IMG/VR virus record: IMGVR_UViG_3300006324_000096
Coordinates: 1-21,075 of that record
Origin: a virus
Reading direction: 5' to 3' (one strand)
Length of the DNA stretch: 21,075 nucleotides
The position numbers were made by a program, and so were the translations under genes. This document shows positions 1 to 6,351 of this stretch, in pieces (positions within the stretch are counted from its first letter, which is position 1; the number at the start of each line of letters is the position of its first letter). The notes under the pieces were generated by a model. It ran no database searches, was not told the DNA's origin, and worked only from the letters and a program-made list of their open reading frames with translations.

Positions 1-22
1 CCGTAATTCTTCATGGAAATAA

Positions 23-49
23 AAAGCCCCCTGAATCTCAGAGGGCTTT
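23..49 (-). terminator. Rho-independent terminator for the minus-strand gene block
   Basis: Positions 23-34 pair with 38-49 around a 3-nt loop, giving about 11 base pairs with one C/A mismatch. On the minus strand the stem's 3' arm ends in GGGGGC and runs straight into a T-rich tract (TTTTTATTT), as in an intrinsic terminator. On the plus strand the following sequence is not a U-tract, so action on the minus strand is favoured. It lies downstream of the last minus-strand gene in the window (stop at 218). Confidence 0.75.
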
Positions 50-161
50 GACATATTTATTTAGCATTCGCTTACCCTAACGTTTGCCTATCTAATATTA
101 CAGCTATTAGGGATATTAATTCATGATGAGGGTCAATAATTTTGTTCTTCACACCCACAAC

Positions 162-181
162 TGTTGACTGGTAAGTCAACA
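162..181. repeat. Perfect 8-bp inverted repeat with 4-nt loop in the 51-217 gene-poor gap
   Basis: TGTTGACT (162-169) and AGTCAACA (174-181) are perfect inverted copies around GGTA. No U-tract follows on either strand, so it is not an obvious terminator. It could be an RNA-processing hairpin or an operator-like site. The surrounding gap (51-217) holds no convincing gene. A 22-codon minus-strand ORF at 133-201 begins MKKLLIVVDLPV but lacks a Shine-Dalgarno sequence, and its coding sequence spans this hairpin. Confidence 0.4.
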
Positions 182-217
182 ACAATAAGTAGTTTCTTCA
201 TAGGCTAACGCAGAGAG

Positions 218-589
218 TTAGTTATTTTGATCCAATATTACTTGAACTTCAGTTGGGATTTTATAGTCTTGATTTTTAATAAAGCTCGCACAATTGCCAA
301 TATGTTTAACATTTTTTATATCATCTATAATCATATTCCCCAAAAATTGTTCCTTTGAAATCAATTTATTATCTATAAAAAATAATACAACATAGGCATC
401 TTTGAATCTACCACTTTTGAAGTAATGAAATTCATCAACATTATAATATAGCTCAGATAAAACAGGCTCTCCCAGTAAATCAATAACTTCTTCTTTTGTA
501 GCCTTCCGCAGTTGTATTGGTAGATACTCTTTCCATTGCTTGGTGTATCGTGTATCAACTGCTTCTATGTCTACAATATAAATTGTCAT
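218..589 (-). CDS. Hypothetical protein, 123 aa, possibly a truncated or recombined phage gene
   Basis: The product is not firmly recognised. The N-terminal 30 residues (beginning MTIYIVDIEAVDTRYT) form a beta-strand followed by a Tyr-Thr-x-x-Trp-Lys helix. From memory this opening resembles longer T4-like marine phage proteins that are sometimes labelled glycosyltransferases. The remaining ~90 residues do not follow that family, so a truncation or chimera is possible but unproven. The ATG overlaps the stop of the upstream gene (ATGA at 586-589), indicating translational coupling. It is the last gene before the terminator at 23-49. No catalytic motif was seen. Confidence 0.6.
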   Translation of the reverse strand: MTIYIVDIEAVDTRYTKQWKEYLPIQLRKATKEEVIDLLGEPVLSELYYNVDEFHYFKSGRFKDAYVVLFFIDNKLISKEQFLGNMIIDDIKNVKHIGNCASFIKNQDYKIPTEVQVILDQNN

Positions 590-798
590 TGTTTTCGCTT
601 GTTCCTTCTATTGCGTCCTCTCGCTTGTCGTTCTCTTCGAGCCTTTTCAGGATCTAAAAAAGCCTGCCAAACTTTGGACTTTTTATTATACAAGTCTCGT
701 TCATCGAACTTGTAACCTTCAAAGCGACAAAAGTCGCGTAACTTATCCAGATCATCAAAGATCTGTACCACGTCGGGTCGTTGTGCAAAGTAGCCCAC
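586..798 (-). CDS. Small conserved-type phage protein with a strongly basic tail, 70 aa
   Basis: The function is not known. The first ~50 residues are mixed charged/aromatic and probably helical (VVQIFDDLDKLRDFCRFEGY). The C-terminal ~20 residues are almost entirely Arg/Lys/Asn/Gln (for example RGRNRRNKRKQ), which suggests nucleic-acid binding. The start codon is GTG at 798, chosen because AAGGAG lies eight bases upstream. The stop overlaps the next gene's ATG as ATGA, so the two are probably co-translated. No metal-binding or enzymatic motif is visible. Confidence 0.65.
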   Translation of the reverse strand: MGYFAQRPDVVQIFDDLDKLRDFCRFEGYKFDERDLYNKKSKVWQAFLDPEKARRERQARGRNRRNKRKQ

Positions 799-815
799 GA
801 TGTTTTCTCCTTCAT

Positions 816-1190
816 CTAGCTAGGTGCATATTGAATATGGCAACCATTTTCACCATCTTCAGAAATGTCAATATTTACGTCTCTATCTGGATAACGTGCA
901 TTAACTTTTTCATATAAGTCATCTGCCATCATCTCACAAGATTTGTAATCTACATTAAGTTCCCCTTGATATAGTTTCTCCAACCAACGTTTAAATTGTA
1001 TAAATTCGATATCCCTATCATCGTGAAATACTTCAATCTCTACTTTGAAATGAAATATGTGTCTATGCGGATATCCCAAAAATGATACATCGTATTCATC
1101 TCCGGTCTTAAGTTTAACATCGTCAAGTGCCGCCGGAAATTTATGTATTCCTTCTTTGCGGAACGTGACCCATATCATACGTTTATTCAT
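816..1190 (-). CDS. Phage protein with a QueD / 6-pyruvoyl-tetrahydropterin-synthase-like pattern, ~124 aa
   Basis: Seen: strand, His-x-His (PHRHIFHFKVEIEVF), then IEFIQFKRWLE, then SCEMMADDLYEKV, then a C-terminal strand ISEDGENGCHIQY. Family knowledge: QueD/PTPS T-fold enzymes have the same order, HGHNY strand, V-x-DF-x-x-L-K helix, (T/S)-S/x-E-N-x-A helix, and a final strand with Glu. The catalytic Cys normally four residues before HxH is absent, so this may be a divergent or non-catalytic T-fold protein. If it is a preQ0-pathway protein it would fit the nearby dpdA-like gene. The start is uncertain between ATGs at 1196, 1190 and 1178. A sigma70-like promoter abutting 1196 makes 1190 (leaderless) or 1178 likelier. 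Confidence 0.7.
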   Translation of the reverse strand: MNKRMIWVTFRKEGIHKFPAALDDVKLKTGDEYDVSFLGYPHRHIFHFKVEIEVFHDDRDIEFIQFKRWLEKLYQGELNVDYKSCEMMADDLYEKVNARYPDRDVNIDISEDGENGCHIQYAPS

Positions 1191-1196
1191 GTTCAT

Positions 1197-1225
1197 ATTG
1201 TACTGCCTTTACAGTTATTTGTCAA
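1197..1225 (-). promoter_or_regulatory. Sigma70-type promoter TTGACA-17-TACAAT
   Basis: The -35 TTGACA is at 1220-1225 and the -10 TACAAT at 1197-1202, with a 17-nt spacer. The -10 directly abuts an ATG at 1194-1196. Normal -10 to +1 spacing puts the transcript start near 1190, which is the A of the next in-frame ATG. The -35 lies inside the last codons of the upstream 179-aa gene. Confidence 0.6.
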
Positions 1226-1754
1226 CCTTTATTGGTTCGTCTTTTGAATAAGCATTCCATCCTGTGAATTTTTTTCGATCCATCAAGTCGTGTACCTGAT
1301 GTATCCAAACTCCAGGATTAGATGCATCAAAATCGTTATCATCGATTTTAATACAAGCATTATAATTTAATTGCTCGATGTGTGGTAATTTTACACTAAT
1401 CTGTGATATAAATTTTGGACTTTCATTAAAATCACAGTTAAGTATCCATTCATGATACTTTACATCGTAATCTAATGTAACCCAATAGTCTTTGTCTAGT
1501 AATCCGTTTATAATAACAGACCATTTCTTAACTTCGCCTGGATGATGTTGTGTTAAGTCTACATTAAAACTTTGGTTAGCACCAAGATATATATGGTGTA
1601 CCCATTGTTCTTTTGCGTGTTTGATAATAGTGTCTAAAGGTTGGGCTCCTACAACAAATAATGTGTCCATATCATAAGCAGGCGTATGTTCAACTTCAAA
1701 TCCAGTAAAAAATTTTACTTCAGTTTCAACACCGTCATTATAAACACGTTTCAT
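1215..1754 (-). CDS. Hypothetical phage protein, 179 aa
   Basis: The function is not recognised. Alternating strands and helices (MDTLFVVGAQPLDTIIKHA, HHIYLGANQSF, YWVTLDYDVKYHEWILNCDF, NYNACIKIDDNDF) suggest an alpha/beta fold. The C-terminus is rich in Trp and Asp. No CxxxCxxC radical-SAM motif or P-loop is present. The ATG at 1754 is preferred to an in-frame ATG at 1799 because AGGAG lies seven bases before it, and the upstream gene stops at 1765. It lies in the same short-gene cluster as the QueD-like gene. Confidence 0.65.
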   Translation of the reverse strand: MKRVYNDGVETEVKFFTGFEVEHTPAYDMDTLFVVGAQPLDTIIKHAKEQWVHHIYLGANQSFNVDLTQHHPGEVKKWSVIINGLLDKDYWVTLDYDVKYHEWILNCDFNESPKFISQISVKLPHIEQLNYNACIKIDDNDFDASNPGVWIHQVHDLMDRKKFTGWNAYSKDEPIKVDK

Positions 1755-1764
1755 CGTTGTTCTC

Positions 1765-2055
1765 CTACTCGTCCCTCTCAAAGGGAACTTCGCCTTCATC
1801 GTTTTTAGAAATGACTTCTAAAACTGGTTTAGTAGTACATCCTACATGAACTAGGTCTACTTTCCAATCTTCTTTAAGCATCTCTTGTACAGCCTCGAGT
1901 CCACGTGACCTAATTGTGTCTTCCCAATCTTCTACAAATTCAACGCACTCAGTTTTAGTATCAAAATGCCTAGAAAGAACATTTACGATTTCATCTCTTT
2001 GAAAACCGCTTGGCTCAATTAATGTGAAAGCCAAAAGTAGCATAAAAGTTTCCAT
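1765..2055 (-). CDS. Hypothetical small protein, 96 aa, hydrophobic N-terminus
   Basis: Not recognised. Residues 4-13 (FMLLLAFTLI) are hydrophobic but short and have no preceding basic residues, so a signal peptide is doubtful. The rest is strongly acidic and predicted helical (VEFVEDWEDTIRSRGLEAVQE), ending in an acidic tail. The ATG at 2055 has an AGAGGT Shine-Dalgarno sequence seven bases upstream. It is the first gene behind the promoter at 2097-2124, with a leader of about 35 nt, so it is probably expressed early with the genes after it. Confidence 0.65.
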   Translation of the reverse strand: METFMLLLAFTLIEPSGFQRDEIVNVLSRHFDTKTECVEFVEDWEDTIRSRGLEAVQEMLKEDWKVDLVHVGCTTKPVLEVISKNDEGEVPFERDE

Positions 2056-2096
2056 AAGTCTTACCTCTTGTTTGCCTAAATTACGATTATTATACT

Positions 2097-2124
2097 ATTA
2101 TAACATATTATACGAAGAAGTCAA
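2097..2124 (-). promoter_or_regulatory. Sigma70-type promoter TTGACT-16-TATAAT
   Basis: The -35 TTGACT is at 2119-2124 and a perfect -10 TATAAT at 2097-2102, with a 16-nt spacer. A second TATAAT lies just downstream at 2089-2094. The TGA stop of the upstream 65-aa gene (2121-2123) is embedded in the -35 hexamer. It would drive the 96-aa gene and those after it. Confidence 0.75.
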
Positions 2125-2318
2125 TGCTCTAATTCTTCCAAATAGTCTAATTGGTTGAGTTTATCTTTTATTCGAAGTTTCATTTTTTTGTGCCTTTTTA
2201 TAACTGCCTTTGATTCCCATGATCGATCTCCATTCCGATCAGTTTCCATTTGTTCTACATTATTATGTAGATAACGGAATTCTTTCTTAAGTCGCCTTTG
2301 TCGTTTGCTCTTGCTCAT
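2121..2318 (-). CDS. Small basic helical protein, 65 aa
   Basis: Function unknown. The protein is Lys/Arg-rich from its start (MSKSKRQRRLKKEF) and ends in a Leu/Glu-rich helix (KLNQLDYLEELEH), compatible with a short coiled coil and nucleic-acid binding. It overlaps the 3' end of the dpdA-like gene by 32 bases in another frame; that overlap encodes dpdA's acidic tail. AGAGGA about nine bases upstream supports the ATG at 2318. Its stop codon forms part of the next promoter's -35 box. Confidence 0.6.
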   Translation of the reverse strand: MSKSKRQRRLKKEFRYLHNNVEQMETDRNGDRSWESKAVIKRHKKMKLRIKDKLNQLDYLEELEH

Positions 2319-3846
2319 TCTCCAGTTCCTCTAGCTTGTGCTCATGCTCTTCAGTGAATTCATCATCGTCAACTAGGGGTTGTGTATTATCAGCATCTTC
2401 AAATAGTGAATTAAACATAGCACTTGCATTCACAGTTCTTTTACCTGTCATACCTCTAGTTCCTATCACTGAAATCCAAAATTTATTAAATTCTTCTATT
2501 ACTGCCATTGCAGTATCTTTACTATCTGTTGCAAATATAGCCTCTATAATATCTCTAAAGTAAACTCTATCAAAACGTTCATCAACTAGCATTTTTGGAA
2601 TAACATTATTATCATATTGTCTGTTTGCTTCTTGTACTGCATTAATATGATGCCAAACATTATGTCCCATTTGAATTGCATAACTAAATGAATCCCAACT
2701 AGTTCTTCCTTCTTTACCTATCTTATTTAGGTCGCCTGGCTTATAACAACATACTTCTGAAACTTTTAATCCGTTCGTTATAGGTGAATCTTCAAAGTTT
2801 TTAAATATACCGTCTTGTAATACTGCATCTTTAAATAAACGAGAATCTGTAGCATACTTCTTATCATCTATACTCGGCACCATTCGGTACACCCATTTAG
2901 ATCTATCTTCTGTTTCTGTTTGAATATAAACTTGTCCATTTGCAGTTGCTAAGAAAGGACTTGCACAATCAAATGTAACTGTAAAGTTTGGATTGTGATA
3001 TTTACGAACTGCTCTTTGTACGTCAGTTAGTAAGGCCGCCCATTCAAGTTTAGACGTACCTAAGAAGTGCATATAGTCATGCAATCCTTTTTCTAATAAA
3101 TTATCAAAACGTAATGCTACAAGTCTTTTTAATACTAGGTGTATGTCACACATATTTTGACCACCCATTGACCACCCATTAAAGTGATCTGTATATTTCT
3201 TAGGATCACAATAGTCTTTCATTTGCTGATACCAATCTTCTGCATCAGTATGATTTTCACCTTGTAATACATTAAGGAATTTACAAGCACCAGACTTGTT
3301 TTTCATAAAGTATTCATTATTAATGCGTGTGGCATTTACAGCTTCTTGATATGTTGTAATACCTGTAGCTCTTTGTCCAGCCGGTGACCGTGCCACCCAA
3401 GCAGGTATATCAAGTATCATACCGTAATCAGCATACGCATCAAGCCACGTTAAGACTTGCTGTCGTTTCTTTTTTGCTCTAGGACAATTAGGATCTTTCC
3501 AATCACCTTCCCATACACCTTTACCAATTTGGAAACCACCTGAGTCTCCAAGTATCCAACTGTTATTACGATCCCTATTACGGACCATGTCTTCTTTAGG
3601 TGAGTGTTTGTTTACATCAAGTTCGGCGTGTCCCGCACTATATAGACTCCAATGATATTTGAATAAACCCTTTTGTGGGTTTAACCAGTTCATACTTTCT
3701 ACATCGTTCGGGAAGTTTGATGGAACTCGTGACTTTTCAACATACTCGTCGTATCGTTGCTTTCCTATATAAGTTGCAAAGAAGCCACTTATTGCCGGAA
3801 GAAATATTGCATAATCTTTTTGTGCTGTCGTTAAGTCTGTTCTCAT
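2287..3846 (-). CDS. dpdA: DpdA-like DNA-guanine transglycosylase (TGT superfamily), 519 aa
   Basis: Likely role: exchanges guanine in phage DNA for a 7-deazaguanine base, which protects it from host restriction (known for phage DpdA proteins). Seen: DSGGFQ at 101-106 (general-base Asp of TGTs), MILDIPAW with Asp146, VLQGE near 194, GWSMGG at 224-229 (TGT substrate Gly loop), and TFDCASP with Asp293 at the TGT nucleophile position. The C-terminal CxCxxC...H zinc site of bacterial tRNA TGTs is degenerate (VCCYKP, then HNVWHH), which argues for the DpdA branch over tRNA TGT. An acidic tail (DDDEFTEEHEH onward) overlaps the next gene. It follows the FTR1-like gene by 3 nt. Other preQ0 genes are not in the window, apart from a possible QueD-like protein at 816-1190. 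The substrate base is unknown. Confidence 0.8.
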   Translation of the reverse strand: MRTDLTTAQKDYAIFLPAISGFFATYIGKQRYDEYVEKSRVPSNFPNDVESMNWLNPQKGLFKYHWSLYSAGHAELDVNKHSPKEDMVRNRDRNNSWILGDSGGFQIGKGVWEGDWKDPNCPRAKKKRQQVLTWLDAYADYGMILDIPAWVARSPAGQRATGITTYQEAVNATRINNEYFMKNKSGACKFLNVLQGENHTDAEDWYQQMKDYCDPKKYTDHFNGWSMGGQNMCDIHLVLKRLVALRFDNLLEKGLHDYMHFLGTSKLEWAALLTDVQRAVRKYHNPNFTVTFDCASPFLATANGQVYIQTETEDRSKWVYRMVPSIDDKKYATDSRLFKDAVLQDGIFKNFEDSPITNGLKVSEVCCYKPGDLNKIGKEGRTSWDSFSYAIQMGHNVWHHINAVQEANRQYDNNVIPKMLVDERFDRVYFRDIIEAIFATDSKDTAMAVIEEFNKFWISVIGTRGMTGKRTVNASAMFNSLFEDADNTQPLVDDDEFTEEHEHKLEELENEQEQTTKAT

Positions 3847-3849
3847 TTT

Positions 3850-4392
3850 TTATCCAAGATGTTCAATCGCTTCATAGCCAAACCATAAAGCAAATATAAG
3901 GAACGTATATCTTGTTATTGAAAATAGTGTTTGTGTTTTAATGTGTTTTTTCAAATATGGAAAACCACCAAATACTAGTGCAATAGCCAGTCCTGCCCCT
4001 AACCATCCATCGCTTGTATTGTTTACTGATTGAAACATAAAAATACATATTTCCATAAATTCTCTAGCAAAAATAAAGAATATTGTAAACATTCCTACAA
4101 ACAAACCTGTTTGTCCACTTCTAATGTAGTTGACGTGTTGTTGTAAGTGCTTGGCCATATTTTTACTATTAAAGAACAAGTAAAACATTAATGCAGAAAG
4201 TAATGCATACATACCTACTTCGTATGCCTCTAATGCTTCACCCAAGAACCATCCAGATACTATTCCTGTGATTAATCCTAAGAAAGCTGGTACATATACT
4301 TTCCAGTTTAATCCTATAGCTGTAGAAACCATGACGGTTAAGAACGCCATCTCTAATGCTTCACGCCCAACGTAGGCAAAAGATGCTAACAT
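3850..4392 (-). CDS. FTR1/EfeU-type iron permease-like membrane protein, 180 aa
   Basis: Likely an inner-membrane iron transporter or a remnant of one. Seen: about six hydrophobic segments (near residues 2-24, 33-50, 58-75, 97-121, 128-146, 157-175). There are two REXXE motifs exactly 100 residues apart: REALE at 10-14 in the first helix and REFME at 110-114 in the fourth (FFIFAREFME). Family knowledge: FTR1/EfeU permeases carry REGLE in helices 1 and 4 as the iron-binding glutamates, and EfeU has FFAVAREGLE at the second. At 180 aa it is shorter than EfeU (~276 aa) and lacks a seventh helix and C-terminal region. No EfeO/EfeB partner is seen. Its ATG overlaps the clamp stop (TAATG), so it is coupled to gp45 and shares the promoter at 5150. 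Transport activity is unproven. Confidence 0.75.
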   Translation of the reverse strand: MLASFAYVGREALEMAFLTVMVSTAIGLNWKVYVPAFLGLITGIVSGWFLGEALEAYEVGMYALLSALMFYLFFNSKNMAKHLQQHVNYIRSGQTGLFVGMFTIFFIFAREFMEICIFMFQSVNNTSDGWLGAGLAIALVFGGFPYLKKHIKTQTLFSITRYTFLIFALWFGYEAIEHLG

Positions 4393-5126
4393 TATTTGCT
4401 CTGTGCAGGTAAGATATAGTTGTAATCAGTTAATCCTGAATCAACACTAATTTGCATAGCACCTTGATCGGAAAGTTTCATAGTTAGTTTTCCATCAAGA
4501 CTTAAAATAGCTTGTACTTGTGCTACCGGCCAACTCCAAGAATGTTTTAATTCGTTAACAATTCCTGTATGTTGAAATACAAATGAACCTGCGTGGGTTG
4601 AATGATCACCAAAGTAAAATACTAATGTATTGTTTTCTGTTTTAACTGTAAAAACAGTTTCTTCAGCGTGTGCGGCACTTTGTAATTTCATTCTGTTAAT
4701 TGCCGCGATGCTTGGTTCAAATTCAACTTCCCACGTTGCACCTTTAAATTTAACAGATTTTAATTTCTCATTAATAATTTCGCTATTCATAAAACGATAA
4801 TCATTTTGGAAATCACCTGCTTCGTTTTCAAAGTGAATATGTGTTGGAATAGTTACTCCGTTTCTATCTGCTTTTTCTACAGATAGTTTTGCATTTTTCT
4901 GATATTCCGGATTCTTTAAATGCAAGGCTAACTTATCTAAGTTTGGCATACCAAATGTTTCTTTAAATTCTGAAACTGGATTTTTAGCCGTTGCTGTAAG
5001 AATTACAGAACGATCCTCGGCCATACTTTCAATAGTAGTACTTTGATCGTCACCAGTAACTTTAACTAGATCTAAAAAGCCTAGCGAATGTGTATGGGCA
5101 ACGATATCTTGTAAGATGTCTTTCAT
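4392..5126 (-). CDS. gp45: Sliding clamp, T4 gp45-like, 244 aa
   Basis: Likely the trimeric processivity clamp for the phage polymerase, also the mobile enhancer of late transcription in T4. Seen: length close to T4 gp45 (228 aa), an all-beta/helix alternation, an N-terminal helix, an EFKETFGMPNLDKLALHL stretch like the clamp's first-domain helix, and a beta-hairpin C-terminus ending YNYILPAQSK. Sequence signatures in this family are weak, so the call rests on overall pattern, length and T4-like context with gp43. It is first behind a strong sigma70-type promoter, with GGAG eight bases before ATG 5126. Clamp-loader genes are not in the window. Confidence 0.75.
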   Translation of the reverse strand: MKDILQDIVAHTHSLGFLDLVKVTGDDQSTTIESMAEDRSVILTATAKNPVSEFKETFGMPNLDKLALHLKNPEYQKNAKLSVEKADRNGVTIPTHIHFENEAGDFQNDYRFMNSEIINEKLKSVKFKGATWEVEFEPSIAAINRMKLQSAAHAEETVFTVKTENNTLVFYFGDHSTHAGSFVFQHTGIVNELKHSWSWPVAQVQAILSLDGKLTMKLSDQGAMQISVDSGLTDYNYILPAQSK

Positions 5127-5149
5127 ACGATTTTCTCCATTAAGTGTTT

Positions 5150-5178
5150 ATTATACAAGTGTTTTAGTCTAAAGTCAA
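5150..5178 (-). promoter_or_regulatory. Sigma70-type promoter TTGACT-17-TATAAT upstream of the clamp gene
   Basis: The -35 TTGACT is at 5173-5178 and the -10 TATAAT at 5150-5155, with a 17-nt spacer. Predicted transcript start is near 5143, giving a ~17-nt leader that contains GGAG before the gp45 ATG. The TGA stop of the epimerase (5175-5177) lies within the -35. Confidence 0.82.
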
Positions 5179-5933
5179 GCATTTTTTTGTAGTCCTCGCT
5201 CATTAAAATACTCAAATATATCGAGCGTAGGTTTCCAGCCAGACTTTCTTAATTTAGAAATGTCTGCTTGATTATCAGTCCGTTCGTGCTTATCGCCAAT
5301 TTTTAATTTAGGATATAAACCTAAATGGTCTGTAATGTCTTTTAGTTTATGTGATTTCCCTGTGCCCAAATCAAATACACCAGTTAATTTTTTATTCATT
5401 AAATGAATTAGTGCATCACAAATATCACTAACGTGGATAAAATCTCGTTTATGGTTGCTGTTTATAAAATCAATTTCTCGTCTTAGAAGTTTTGGAATAA
5501 ACATATCGGGTCTTGGTTCTTGGTCTCCATTGTATATAGTTGTAAAACGTAGGCCTAATGCTCGTCGTGGCGCAATCCGTTCAATTGTATGTTTTGATAA
5601 TGCATACGGATTCCTCCAAGGTTCTTTTGCAGTACTTGAACTTGCATATATAATTCTTGCTTTTGGAAATGCTTTAAACAATCTTTTTGATGCTAGTACA
5701 TTGTGTTCCCAATATTCTTTTGGATGTGTAAGACTTCTTCTGACACCGCTCTTTCCTGCTAAATGAAATATTATATCTACATCATAATTTAAATCACAAT
5801 CTCTAAGATCCTGTCCGTCTTTTAAATCAAGTGTATGAATTTCATGACTGTATAGTAATCTGATTCGTAGTTCTTCACCAACCATACCTTTACTACCAGT
5901 TATTAATATTTTTTTTGAGTTTGCGTCAATCAT
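5175..5933 (-). CDS. NAD-dependent sugar-nucleotide epimerase/dehydratase (extended SDR), 252 aa
   Basis: Likely acts on a nucleotide sugar. Seen: Rossmann motif with GSKGMVG at 13-19 near the N-terminus, DL at 36-37 after the second strand, FHLAG at 56-60, catalytic Ser cluster SSS at 98-100, and YALSK (Tyr110/Lys114) as the SDR YxxxK. RDFIHVSD at 163-170 is typical of NDP-sugar epimerases, and FDLGTGK follows near 187. At 252 aa it is shorter than usual (~310-340), with a reduced C-terminal substrate domain. It overlaps the nucleotidyltransferase by 8 bases, so the pair probably acts in one sugar pathway, for example making a DNA- or surface-modifying sugar. The substrate cannot be read from sequence. 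Confidence 0.85.
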   Translation of the reverse strand: MIDANSKKILITGSKGMVGEELRIRLLYSHEIHTLDLKDGQDLRDCDLNYDVDIIFHLAGKSGVRRSLTHPKEYWEHNVLASKRLFKAFPKARIIYASSSTAKEPWRNPYALSKHTIERIAPRRALGLRFTTIYNGDQEPRPDMFIPKLLRREIDFINSNHKRDFIHVSDICDALIHLMNKKLTGVFDLGTGKSHKLKDITDHLGLYPKLKIGDKHERTDNQADISKLRKSGWKPTLDIFEYFNERGLQKNA

Positions 5934-6351
5934 CTATGCCTACCCAAGCGTTTGCTACTCGTTTTCTTAAATCACTACTAGAAAATCTATGGTTACGTTT
6001 ATTATAATAATGTTCTATTCCTAAACTTTCACCTGTTGTTTTACCACTAAAGTCTTTGCCTTCATACTCAACACCTAGTATACGTACATTAATTCCATTA
6101 TATAATAAAAGAAGGTCATCTATATCTTCTTCTTTAACATACGGAATAATTTCATCAACATAACGTACACCTTTTAATTGTGTGTAACGTTCAATTATAG
6201 TTTGAACAGGTTTATTTTTTCCTGGTCTACAAGTTGGATCAATTTGTAATCCGCATATAAGATAGTCACATTGTTCCTTTGCTTCACGCAACATAGCAAT
6301 ATGTCCTGCGTGTAGTAAATCAAATGTACTAAATGTTATACCAATTCTCAT
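5926..6351 (-). CDS. Cytidylyltransferase-like nucleotidyltransferase, 141 aa
   Basis: Likely transfers CMP or AMP to a phosphorylated alcohol or sugar (TagD / HldE-C type). Seen: GITFSTFDLLHAGH with the HxGH nucleotide-binding motif at 14-17, VDEIIPY after the second strand, and SSSDLR at 124-129 as the ISSTxIR-type motif. At 141 aa it is close to single-domain GCT family members (~130-160). The ATG overlaps the purC stop (ATGA at 6348-6351). It sits beside the epimerase, suggesting activation of the same sugar or polyol. Nucleotide and substrate specificity are unclear. Confidence 0.85.
   Translation of the reverse strand: MRIGITFSTFDLLHAGHIAMLREAKEQCDYLICGLQIDPTCRPGKNKPVQTIIERYTQLKGVRYVDEIIPYVKEEDIDDLLLLYNGINVRILGVEYEGKDFSGKTTGESLGIEHYYNKRNHRFSSSDLRKRVANAWVGIDD

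Noticed and set aside
51-65. AAATAAATA on the minus strand as a late promoter
   Set aside because: It would fire directly into the terminator at 23-49, and the match to TATAAATA is weak.
133-201. 22-codon minus-strand ORF (MKKLLIVVDL...)
   Set aside because: No Shine-Dalgarno sequence, very short, and it spans the 162-181 hairpin; kept only as a note.
2287-3846. Bacterial tRNA-guanine transglycosylase (queuosine)
   Set aside because: Longer than Tgt, the zinc site is degenerate and the context is phage; the DpdA branch fits better.
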